Under the pieces are notes generated by a model, which was not told the DNA's origin, did not search any database, and saw nothing but the letters and a program-made list of their open reading frames with translations. Position numbers and translations under genes: made by a program. Below, piece after piece: positions 1-6,348 of a DNA stretch of 17,033 bases (position 1 is its first letter; the number at the start of each line of letters is the position of its first letter). This DNA comes from CAZMFZ01 sp964565665 (GTDB taxonomy: Bacteria; Bacteroidota; Bacteroidia; Cytophagales; UBA9547), in NCBI GenBank assembly GCA_964565665.1, contig CAZMFZ010000082.1, forward strand, positions 1 through 17,033, written 5' to 3'.

Positions 1-387
1 CATGCTGCTGGTAGTGGTTTTGCCATGTGTACCGGCTACTGCTACGGTTATCAAATCTTCTGTCAATAAACCCAAAACCTGCGAGCGTTTCATTAAAATA
101 TATCGCTCGGTTTCAAAATATTGCAATTCTACATTGTCTTTGGGAACTGCAGGGGTGAAAACCACCAATGTTTCAGGCTTTCTATAAAATGCCGTTGGAA
201 TTCTGCCCACTTTGTTGTCGTAGTGAATATCCATGCCTTCGGCTTCGAGCTGTTGGGTTAGTAGGGTTTCTGTCTTATCATAGCCACCAACATGGTAGCC
301 TTGTGCCGCAAACCAACGGGCAATAGCACTCATTCCAATGCCGCCAATACCTAAAAAATATATGTTTTTGTAGTCTGAAATTGTCAA
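1..387 (-). CDS. murC: UDP-N-acetylmuramate--L-alanine ligase, N-terminal part
   Basis: MurC adds L-alanine to UDP-MurNAc in the cytoplasm, the first step of peptide stem synthesis. The visible N-terminal part, about 129 residues, shows the glycine-rich nucleotide-sugar motif (FLGIGGIGMSAIAR, about residues 12-25) and, at the window edge, the Mur ligase P-loop start (GTHGKTTTSS). The gene runs off the left edge. An in-frame stop at 400-402 and the absence of an ATG before the conserved motif point to a TTG start at 385-387, five codons after that stop. It is the third dcw gene here after ftsW and murG, but is separated from murG by a broken toxin-antitoxin module that ends only 21 nt upstream. 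Identity is secure; the TTG start is an inference. Confidence 0.93.
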   Translation of the reverse strand, partial: MTISDYKNIYFLGIGGIGMSAIARWFAAQGYHVGGYDKTETLLTQQLEAEGMDIHYDNKVGRIPTAFYRKPETLVVFTPAVPKDNVELQYFETERYILMKRSQVLGLLTEDLITVAVAGTHGKTTTSSM

Positions 388-408
388 CGTTGTAGGAAAT
401 TAATGCCT

Positions 409-784
409 TTAATCTAAGTAATCTGTAAGTAAATATCGAAAGTAGTTTCTACGATTAATATTACTTTCTATTATGCCTTTGGTTTCTAAAAAAGTAGGTT
501 CTCCATTTACTGAAGGGTATCTGATATCTATTCCAATTATCAGCCCATTTAAATACATCATAATCTATTTCTTTAAATTCATTGATCGTATTGTGCAATT
601 TTAACAAATCATTGACAAGCAGAAATGGCTGATTTATCGAAATAAACATGGCTTAAATGTATTTTGAAGTACATTGTTGGCAGAGCACACAAATTATATC
701 AGTCAATTCTAAAGAATTTTGAAGTAAAATTGTAATTTCTTTATATGCATTTTCATCTTAAATATCCACTTCTTGTAATTTTCA
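409..784 (-). pseudogene. HEPN-domain (HepT-like) toxin relic, frameshifted
   Basis: No intact frame covers this stretch, but joined pieces read like a HEPN-domain protein. A first piece begins near 757 (DENAYKEITILLQNS, then a CQQC segment in the position of the family's xxQQAxEK helix) and hits a stop at 653-655. The same frame continues (LLVNDLLKLHN, then WADNWNRYQ) to about 526. The ending IDIRYPSVNGEPT, typical of HEPN proteins that pair with MNT nucleotidyltransferases, lies in another frame and ends at 409-411. An upstream start-like piece (MKITRSGYLR, from about 785) is in yet another frame. That makes at least one stop and two shifts. It directly follows a MntA-like gene, the usual partner. 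In place of the family's conserved histidine before the leucine-rich stretch I see asparagine. The family call rests on pattern similarity only. Confidence 0.68.
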
Positions 785-1102
785 TTATTTTCTTTCATAA
801 ACTACTTTACTATTATTTGAAATTTGGTATAAAAAAGATAATGTTTTGAGCGCAGCGTCTTTAATTTGAAACGGATTACAAACCAATAGGTCGAGCGCAA
901 AATCTCTTTTCGTAAAATCTGTTCTAGTCTCTTTTTGGAGTGATATATTGTCTTTAATAAAATCTTTTACAACCAATAAAGCCAAGTCGCCACTTGTAGT
1001 AGGATTTCCATCGGCATATGACCCAAAAAGAACAATCTTTTCGGGATTATGATTTTTTGCAATCTTATCTACAACTGCTTTCATTTGTTCTTGCGTGATC
1101 AT
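785..1102 (-). CDS. MntA-like minimal nucleotidyltransferase, active site damaged
   Basis: This is a 105-residue protein of the minimal nucleotidyltransferase (MNT) family, the antitoxin half of HepT-MntA modules, where MntA adds AMP to the HEPN toxin. The fold signature is clear: PEKIVLFGSYADG (about residues 20-32) followed by a GDLALLVV strand, and a third aspartate in ALDLLV (D71). The family motif is GSx(10)DxD; here the second position of DxD is alanine (D39, A41), one base change from aspartate, and the usual arginine after GSYA is aspartate (D31). The enzyme is therefore probably inactive, which fits with its HEPN partner downstream being broken. It starts 21 nt after the murG stop and is in the same orientation, so it is likely carried on the dcw transcript. 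It may be a decaying gene still open by chance. Confidence 0.8.
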   Translation of the reverse strand: MITQEQMKAVVDKIAKNHNPEKIVLFGSYADGNPTTSGDLALLVVKDFIKDNISLQKETRTDFTKRDFALDLLVCNPFQIKDAALKTLSFLYQISNNSKVVYERK

Positions 1103-1123
1103 TTTAACTTTTCGACATTTTAA

Positions 1124-2206
1124 TCAACCAATCAATTTCAATATTTCATCTACTATCTCTTCTGTAGCTTTTGGCTTGGCCAGCTGCTTTAGATTTATTG
1201 TCAAATTTCTGCATTTTTCGGCATCGCGTAGCAGATTTAGAGCTGTATTTACCAGTTTTTCGCTTGCTTCGTTGTCTTTTACTAGTATTGCCGCATTTTT
1301 ATGCACCAAAGCCATGGCGTTTTTGGTTTGGTGATCTTCCGAAACATTGGGTGAAGGAACTAGAATAGCGGGTTTGCCAATAATGCAAAGTTCGCTTACC
1401 GACAAAGCCCCAGCTCTAGAAATGATAATATCAGCCGCTGCATAAGCCCAGTGCATTTCGGAAATAAAATTATGAATTTTGACTGCTGAATGCTGAATTT
1501 GAGTAGTGAAGTTCTTTCCAGTTTGCCAAATAAGCTGATAGTCTGCCTCTATTATTTTTTGAATGTCTTTTTCAATGGAGAGGTTGATTGTGCGTGCACC
1601 CAAACTGCCACCAATCACTAAAATCGTTTTTTTATTAGGATGAAGTTTGAAAAAAGTAAGGGCTGGAAGTCTTAAATATTCTGTATCTAATATGTCTTTT
1701 CTAACAGGATTCCCAGTAAGTACAATTTTTTCTTTCGGGAAATATTGTGCTACATCCTCATAGGCTATACAAATTTTCGAGGCCTTCTTCCCTAACAATT
1801 TATTGGTGATACCTGCAAAGCTATTTTGTTCCTGAATCAACGTTGGAATTTTCTTTGCCTGAGCACACCATAAAATCGGACCACTTGCATAGCCACCAAC
1901 CCCAATTACTACGTCTGGTTTAAAATTTTTAATTATCTTTTTGGCATGTAACAAGCTATTTATCAGTTTGAAAGGGAATTGCAGGTTTTTGAAGATGTTT
2001 TTAAAATTCAACTGACGTTGGATACCTGCTACATTCAATCCAATTATTTCATAACCAGCTTGGGGTACTTTTTCCATCTCCATTCTTGCTTCAGCACCTA
2101 CGAAAAGAATATCCACTTCAGGAATTCTAAATTTTATTTGGTTGGCAATGGCTATGGCAGGGAATATGTGGCCGCCTGTACCGCCTCCTGATATTATAAT
2201 TTTCAC
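1124..2206 (-). CDS. murG: UDP-GlcNAc:undecaprenyl-PP-MurNAc-pentapeptide GlcNAc transferase
   Basis: MurG makes lipid II from lipid I at the inner face of the cytoplasmic membrane. The 360-residue length is normal. The N-terminal glycine-rich loop SGGGTGGH (residues 6-13) is intact, as are GVGGYASGP (near residue 102), the QEQNSFAG segment, the GGSLGA start of the C-terminal Rossmann domain, and the SRAGALSVSEL sugar-nucleotide binding helix. The start is GTG at 2204-2206; it overlaps the TGA of the upstream nucleotidyltransferase in GTGA, so translation of murG may be coupled to that accessory gene. In most relatives murG follows ftsW directly. The gene shows no damage despite accessory modules on both sides. 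Confidence 0.97.
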   Translation of the reverse strand: MKIIISGGGTGGHIFPAIAIANQIKFRIPEVDILFVGAEARMEMEKVPQAGYEIIGLNVAGIQRQLNFKNIFKNLQFPFKLINSLLHAKKIIKNFKPDVVIGVGGYASGPILWCAQAKKIPTLIQEQNSFAGITNKLLGKKASKICIAYEDVAQYFPKEKIVLTGNPVRKDILDTEYLRLPALTFFKLHPNKKTILVIGGSLGARTINLSIEKDIQKIIEADYQLIWQTGKNFTTQIQHSAVKIHNFISEMHWAYAAADIIISRAGALSVSELCIIGKPAILVPSPNVSEDHQTKNAMALVHKNAAILVKDNEASEKLVNTALNLLRDAEKCRNLTINLKQLAKPKATEEIVDEILKLIG

Positions 2207-2670
2207 TTTTTATTTTTTTCTAAATTTGTGATGTCAATACCGTCCTTTTCTCTCCCTGCAGCTTTTTTTCCCTCTATCAATTGTTTATAATGAATCAAGC
2301 GCACTTTTATTTGTTCATCTTCATACCAGATTGCCAAGGGAAAACAATCATTGAAAGTTAGCCCCTTTACTGTGGTCATTAAATCTATTCGATTGGGCGT
2401 TTTTCCGAAACGAAACACTTCAGAATCTACATCTGAAGAAAGAAATTTTTCAGATGTCATGTCAAAAATTGGCATTCCGAATGAAGAAAATGCTTTGACA
2501 ATTTTTAGATAGTTTTCGCCTGTTCTATCGACCCAAATATCCATATCACCAGTTACTCTTCTATATCCATGTAAAATAACAGAGTATCCACCTACTAGAA
2601 TATAATCAACTTCCGCCTCGTTTAATGCCATAATAAAATCCCGAAAATCGTCATTGAAAATATTTCCCAT
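2203..2670 (-). CDS. nucleotidyltransferase-fold protein (AbiEii/MNT-like)
   Basis: This 155-residue protein carries the pol-beta-type nucleotidyltransferase signature: DYILVGGYSVILHGYRRVTGD (about residues 21-41), then DMDIWVDRT holding the paired catalytic aspartates, then NRIDLMTTV with a third acidic residue. All three acidic positions are present, in contrast to the damaged MntA-like protein at 785-1102. Such proteins occur as one half of toxin-antitoxin or abortive-infection pairs; the substrate here is unknown. A short co-directional gene ends 4 nt upstream, and the two probably form a pair. The stop codon overlaps the GTG start of murG by 4 nt, placing the pair inside the dcw operon between ftsW and murG. 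Fold assignment is confident; biological role is inference. Confidence 0.85.
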   Translation of the reverse strand: MGNIFNDDFRDFIMALNEAEVDYILVGGYSVILHGYRRVTGDMDIWVDRTGENYLKIVKAFSSFGMPIFDMTSEKFLSSDVDSEVFRFGKTPNRIDLMTTVKGLTFNDCFPLAIWYEDEQIKVRLIHYKQLIEGKKAAGREKDGIDITNLEKNKK

Positions 2671-2674
2671 CTTG

Positions 2675-2863
2675 TCAGCTATTTCGTTTCACGATTTCAA
2701 ATGCCGATTTATCCATCATAGGCCACGGCCTATTAACAAAACCATATGCCACACTTATTAGATATGCCGCAACTTGCAAGCCTTCTTTTTCTGTCAAATT
2801 CGAGTAATCATGACGCTCTGTTTCTTCATCCATTTTACCCATGGAAAAAGTAGTGCGATCCAT
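2675..2863 (-). CDS. small conserved protein paired with the nucleotidyltransferase
   Basis: A small acidic-to-neutral protein of 62 residues if it starts at the second methionine (2861-2863, MDRTTFSMGKMDEE), or 69 residues from 2884. I prefer the shorter form because, from memory, small Bacteroidota proteins encoded before nucleotidyltransferase genes often begin MDxTxFxM. The middle (LTEKEGLQVAAYLISVAYG) looks like an amphipathic helix, and the end reads DKSAFEIVKR. There is no known catalytic motif. The gap to the nucleotidyltransferase start is 4 nt, so the two are surely co-translated. It may be the partner (antitoxin, toxin or adaptor) of that enzyme; no function can be assigned from sequence. 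Confidence 0.7.
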   Translation of the reverse strand: MDRTTFSMGKMDEETERHDYSNLTEKEGLQVAAYLISVAYGFVNRPWPMMDKSAFEIVKRNS

Positions 2864-2884
2864 TTTAAAATTATTTCGATTCAT

Positions 2885-3146
2885 ATAAAAAGCAGTATTT
2901 TCAACATTAGTATTTCTAGTAAAACCATTCTATCCTCAATTCACTTATAAGACTCTATAAACTCCCTGAAGGCTACCATAAATTACTTTTCTATTCTGTT
3001 ATCCTCTATAATTTGAGCCATTTTTTGAAAAGTTGGGTACGTTTGTATTAAACGGTCCCATTGGGGTTTGTTTTCTTTCTACCCATCCAATTTCTTTTAG
3101 GTTCATTTATATTTTAGAAGGCTGATGATTCGTTGCAATATGGATT
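2885..3146. other. gap between ftsW and accessory pair, with possible gene relic
   Basis: No intact gene is seen in these 262 bases. On the minus strand an ATG at 3104-3106 opens a 35-codon frame (MNLKEIGWVERK...) ending at 2999. A second frame through the same bases reads KENKPQWDRLIQTYPTF and continues through MAQIIEDNRIEK to a stop at 2983. The switch near 3075 makes it look like one small frameshifted gene. A further short piece (VAFREFIESYK) follows before more stops. I do not recognise the family. It could be a remnant of an earlier insertion at the same spot, or chance. Confidence 0.3.
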
Positions 3147-4280
3147 TTATTGGTTTTCTTCAACTTCACCTCTACTTACACTCAATATTATTCCCAAAGA
3201 AATACCTGTAAATAGCAAACTTGTGCCACCCATACTCACTAATGGCAATGGCAATCCCGTAACGGGTCCAAGCCCGACAGCTACACCCATATTTACCAAA
3301 GCCTGCATAACCAATGCAAAACTGAGCCCTGCAGAAAGCAAACCACCAAAAGCCCGCTCGCTATTCGCCACAGTTACCATGCCCCGATAAAGCAGCACTA
3401 AAAAAAGAAAAAGTACAACTACGCCACCAAAAAGCCCATATTCCTCAATTACAATGGCATATATGAAATCGGAATACGGATGTGGCAAAAAATTTCGCTG
3501 TGTGCTATTGCCAGGCCCTTTGCCAACCACCCCGCCAGTAGCAATGGCAATATAAGATTGTTGCAACTGAAACGACATTTTATCGGGGTCGCTAAAGGCT
3601 TCAATTCGCTTTTGTACCGTTTTGAATCGCTCGCCTTTAAATAAGGCTACGCCACCTAAAAACACCCCACAAGCTCCTAAAATCAACATATATTTCATCG
3701 GGACTCTACCAATAAATAACAGCAGGCCAACACAAGAGAGCAAAACTATGGCAGTAGAAGCATTGGCCCAAGCTATCAATCCACAAACTATTACCGTCCA
3801 GCCCATCAAAGGCAAGGCATATTCTTGCACATTTTCTATGTTTTGCTGCTTTTTTGATAAAATAGATGAAATATGGGTAATCAATGCAAACTTAGCCAAA
3901 TCTGACGGCTGAAATGTGATACCAACAATGGGAATGCGAATCCACCTTGAGGCGGAGTTTACTTGCTCGCCAATAAAAATTACCGCTATTAATAAAGGAA
4001 TGGAAATTATCAAACAGATAAGTGCTATTTTTCCATAATATCGATAGTCTATTTTGTGTGTAAGCCACATTACGCCAAAGCTCAAAGCTAAAAATGAGAT
4101 TTGTTTCACTAAAGGCATTTCGGTGTTTCCACCATATTTCTTAAATGAATAAGCTCCCGTTGCCGAATAAACAGTGAGAATGGAGATAATGCCCAATGTG
4201 ATAGCTACTGCCCATATTACCGGGTCGCCCTTCAAATTGCGTTGTATCCATGTTTGTTGTAGTGCTTCGGTAGATTCCAT
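3147..4280 (-). CDS. ftsW: SEDS peptidoglycan glycosyltransferase of the divisome
   Basis: FtsW polymerises lipid II at the septum together with a class B penicillin-binding protein. The 377-residue protein is strongly hydrophobic with about ten membrane segments. Diagnostic stretches are QPSDLAK (about residues 124-130), the long extracellular loop with LPHPYSDFIYAIVIEEYG, whose D271 matches the catalytic aspartate of SEDS proteins, and the C-terminal GPVTGLPLPLVSMGGTS. The start MESTEALQQ precedes the first membrane segment (near residue 21). It is the first dcw gene on this side: murD is not found upstream; instead a 135-base gap leads to an Lrp-type gene. The distinction from RodA rests on the PHPYSDFIYA motif and on the dcw neighbours. 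Confidence 0.96.
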   Translation of the reverse strand: MESTEALQQTWIQRNLKGDPVIWAVAITLGIISILTVYSATGAYSFKKYGGNTEMPLVKQISFLALSFGVMWLTHKIDYRYYGKIALICLIISIPLLIAVIFIGEQVNSASRWIRIPIVGITFQPSDLAKFALITHISSILSKKQQNIENVQEYALPLMGWTVIVCGLIAWANASTAIVLLSCVGLLLFIGRVPMKYMLILGACGVFLGGVALFKGERFKTVQKRIEAFSDPDKMSFQLQQSYIAIATGGVVGKGPGNSTQRNFLPHPYSDFIYAIVIEEYGLFGGVVVLFLFLVLLYRGMVTVANSERAFGGLLSAGLSFALVMQALVNMGVAVGLGPVTGLPLPLVSMGGTSLLFTGISLGIILSVSRGEVEENQ

Positions 4281-4415
4281 AGTAACATTTCCAAGGTGAA
4301 ATCGCCATACTTATAGTCGCTGCTGGAAACTATGGGCTAATCTAGTTGAAGACTGAATAAAGTTCTCCACAACTTCAATTTTTACATTATTTGCTTAATC
4401 TTTCTGATAAAAAAA

Positions 4416-4883
4416 TCAAAACAACAATGGTCTGTTGGCACTTTCTTGCAGTGAAATCATAGTTTCAGTACGCTCAATGCCTTCAATTTTTTGAATTTTA
4501 TCGTGCAGCAGAGCCATCAAATGCTGGGTATCTCTGCAGATAAGTTTTGTAAAAATACTGTAATTGCCTGTGGTATAGTTCATTGATAATATTTCAGGTA
4601 CATTTTTCAATTCGCTCACCACTTTGTCGTATAGAGAGCTTTCTTTTAAGAAAATACCAATAAAAGCAGTGATATCATAGCCTATTTTGGCATAATCGAT
4701 AATGAGTTGTGAGCCTTTCACAATTCCCAATTGTTGCATTTTCTTCATGCGAACATGCACCGTGCCAGGCGAAACAAACACTTTTTGGGCTACTTCAGTA
4801 TAGGCCATAGTGGCATCTTCTAGCAAAAGAGATAGTATTTTTAAATCAGTATTGTCAATTTCATAATCTGAAGTAGCATTCAT
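4416..4883 (-). CDS. Lrp/AsnC family transcriptional regulator
   Basis: A feast/famine-type regulator of 155 residues (158 if the ATG at 4892 is used). The N-terminal helix-turn-helix is plain (IDNTDLKILSLLLEDATMAY, then VAQKVFVSPGTVHVRMKKMQQLGIV), followed by a RAM ligand-binding and oligomerisation domain (TAFIGIFLKES ... VPEILSMNYTTGNYSIFTKL). Such proteins usually form octamers, bind an amino acid and often regulate their own or a divergent gene. The divergent neighbour here is the tRNA-Leu-like unit whose promoter lies about 75-110 bases upstream of this start. The ATG at 4881-4883 begins MNATSDYEIDNTD, close to the family start; the upstream one adds only MTF. Ligand and targets are unknown. 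Confidence 0.92.
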   Translation of the reverse strand: MNATSDYEIDNTDLKILSLLLEDATMAYTEVAQKVFVSPGTVHVRMKKMQQLGIVKGSQLIIDYAKIGYDITAFIGIFLKESSLYDKVVSELKNVPEILSMNYTTGNYSIFTKLICRDTQHLMALLHDKIQKIEGIERTETMISLQESANRPLLF

Positions 4884-4962
4884 GAATGTCAATTATTAAA
4901 TATTCAATTAAAATAACAATTATTTGTTGATACAGTAAATATTTATCTAAAATACTATATTA

Positions 4963-4994
4963 TTTGCAAGAAACAAATGCTTCTGTTAGTTTTG
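4963..4994 (+). promoter_or_regulatory. Bacteroidota-type promoter of the tRNA-like gene
   Basis: TTTG at 4963-4966 and TAGTTTTG at 4987-4994 are separated by exactly 20 bases, matching the Bacteroidota sigma-70 consensus (TTTG-N19-21-TAnnTTTG). Transcription would start near 5001, some 30 bases before the tRNA-like gene. Confidence 0.75.
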
Positions 4995-5030
4995 TGGCAT
5001 CAATTAAGTAAAATGCGATTGGTACTACCT

Positions 5031-5137
5031 TGTAAGGTGTTGAAATTGGCAGACATGCCCTCCGTTCTCGAGGGTGGGGGTAAAAGTAGTAGGCAACCAA
5101 ACTTCCCCGTGCGTTGGTTCGAATCCCGCCCTTACAG
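5031..5137 (+). tRNA. atypical tRNA-Leu-like RNA, anticodon not assignable
   Basis: A class II, leucine-type tRNA body is evident. The acceptor arms TGTAAGG (5031-5037) and CCTTACA (5130-5136) pair perfectly. The D-arm AAATTGGCAGACA is leucine-like, and the T-loop TTCGAAT (5118-5124) is canonical. The oddities are many. The anticodon stem CCCTC/GAGGG is perfect, but its 7-base loop is CGTTCTC, with G at the universally T position 33 and TTC as the formal anticodon. The D-stem has a T-T mismatch. The T-stem is GCGGG/CCCGC only if TT (5114-5115) is bulged out. The variable region spans 37 bases (5076-5112), about twice the normal size, with GGGG/CCCC at its base. The discriminator is G rather than the leucine A, and CCA is not encoded. 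Its own promoter and terminator flank it. It may be a degenerate tRNA or a repurposed one. Confidence 0.6.
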
Positions 5138-5144
5138 CATTTAG

Positions 5145-5174
5145 AAAAGGCTCTGAGTTTTCAGAGCCTTTTTT
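5145..5174 (+). terminator. intrinsic terminator of the tRNA-like gene
   Basis: GGCTCTGA (5149-5156) and TCAGAGCC (5161-5168) form a perfect 8-bp stem with a GTTT loop, preceded by AAAA and followed by six T. It begins 8 bases after the tRNA-like 3' end. Confidence 0.93.
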
Positions 5175-5175
5175 A

Positions 5176-6327
5176 TTGCCCTCATTTAAAATTTTATTAG
5201 TAATATCGCATTATTTACAAAATTACCTACAAAACCTTTTGATTTACTTTACAAGCTTGTCAAATACCTACTTTCTGTTAGATATTCTTCCTTATTTCAA
5301 CGATTTAAAAAAGCTTTTTGACCACAATGGATGGCTGGTACTGCTTGATGAAATTGCCATTATTATTTTCGCACTTTTTTTAATATATAAATGGAGAATA
5401 TATTTTCTGAATCGACAAAGAAAAGATTTAGAACATTTGGTGGAAGAAAGTGCCTCTGAAATATCAAATAAAAATGAGGAAATACTAGCCCAGAAAGAGG
5501 AAATTGTACGCCAACAAGCTAAAGTAAAGGAGGTATTTGAAGAGTTGACCGATAGCATTAAAACCGCCCAAAGAATTCAGCAATCGTTTTTGCCACCCGA
5601 TGAAGAAATAAAAAAATACCTACCCGATCATTTTGTACTTTACCTGCCTAAAGACATTGTGAGTGGTGATTTTTATTGGCTACATGTAAAATACGATAAA
5701 ATTTATATTGCTGCCGTTGATTGTACAGGCCATGGCGTGGCTGGTGCATTTATGTCGATAATTGGCGGGAATTTGCTCAAACAAATTGTGATTGAAAACC
5801 CTACTCACAATGCAGGAGAAATTCTTCAACAACTTTCTGCAGAATTGATAAGTACGCTTCACCAAGATTCGGGCAAAGAATCCAGCAACGATGGCAGTAT
5901 GGATATGTCGCTCTGTATCATTGATATAGACGAAAATTTGATACACTTTGCAGGGGCAAACAACCCACTTTACATTATCAGAAATGCCGAGATTGTGCAA
6001 ATCCAATGCGATAAACGCAGCATAGGATTACAGAAAAATGCCAAACCATTTACTTTTTCAAATACGGTATTGGAAATACAGCCTACAGACAAATATTATC
6101 TGTTTTCCGATGGATTTGCAAGCCAGTTTGGAGGTGAAAATGGGGAACAAAAATTGAAATTTACACGGTTTAGAGAATTGCTTTTGAAAACCGCTGAATT
6201 GACTTTTGCCCAACAAAAAACCACCATTCATCGCGAACTAAAAGCTTGGCAGGGCATTACGGAGCAAACAGACGATATAATGCTACTTGGCTTTTCTGTA
6301 CCCTTGAAAGATGATGAAGATTGGTAG
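5176..6327 (+). CDS. membrane-anchored SpoIIE/PP2C-type serine phosphatase
   Basis: A RsbU/SpoIIE-like protein phosphatase. An N-terminal hydrophobic part (main membrane segment LLDEIAIIIFALFLIYKW) leads into a coiled coil (EEILAQKEEIVRQQ and on) and the linker TAQRIQQSFLP common in Bacteroidota sensor phosphatases. The PPM metal-binding aspartates are all present: VSGDFYW (about 165), VDCTGHG (about 182), FSDGFA (about 312) and TDDIMLLG (about 366-367). It probably dephosphorylates an anti-anti-sigma-type or similar partner, none of which is in the window. There is no ATG in frame before the catalytic domain. The frame stays open back into the tRNA-like gene, so I take TTG at 5176; TTG at 5239 or 5257 are alternatives. 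The usual large sensor domain is missing, so the gene may be 5' truncated. Function confident, start weak. Confidence 0.85.
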   Translation: MPSFKILLVISHYLQNYLQNLLIYFTSLSNTYFLLDILPYFNDLKKLFDHNGWLVLLDEIAIIIFALFLIYKWRIYFLNRQRKDLEHLVEESASEISNKNEEILAQKEEIVRQQAKVKEVFEELTDSIKTAQRIQQSFLPPDEEIKKYLPDHFVLYLPKDIVSGDFYWLHVKYDKIYIAAVDCTGHGVAGAFMSIIGGNLLKQIVIENPTHNAGEILQQLSAELISTLHQDSGKESSNDGSMDMSLCIIDIDENLIHFAGANNPLYIIRNAEIVQIQCDKRSIGLQKNAKPFTFSNTVLEIQPTDKYYLFSDGFASQFGGENGEQKLKFTRFRELLLKTAELTFAQQKTTIHRELKAWQGITEQTDDIMLLGFSVPLKDDEDW

Positions 6328-6348
6328 AAAACTTCTACTATCTTCATC
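6313..6348. terminator. bidirectional hairpin across two convergent stop codons
   Basis: GATGAAGAT (6313-6321) pairs with ATCTTCATC (6340-6348) and GTAGAA (6324-6329) with TTCTAC (6333-6338), around an AAC loop with a small TG/T internal loop. It contains the phosphatase stop (6325-6327) and the birA stop (6344-6346). Neither side has a T-run, so it may block or protect 3' ends rather than act as a classic intrinsic terminator. Confidence 0.55.

Noticed and set aside
461..649. 62-residue minus-strand protein as a gene
   Set aside because: It is the middle piece of the frameshifted HEPN relic; better explained as part of the pseudogene 409-784.
5061..5080. Anticodon CGA (serine) or GAG (leucine) in the tRNA-like gene
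   Set aside because: Neither gives a paired 5-bp anticodon stem; only the CCCTC/GAGGG stem does, leaving TTC in a loop without T33.
5074..5175. GTG start at 5074 giving a 417-residue phosphatase
   Set aside because: The first 34 residues would be translated from the tRNA-like gene and its terminator; NPALTA-type peptides are a common artefact of tRNA 3' ends.
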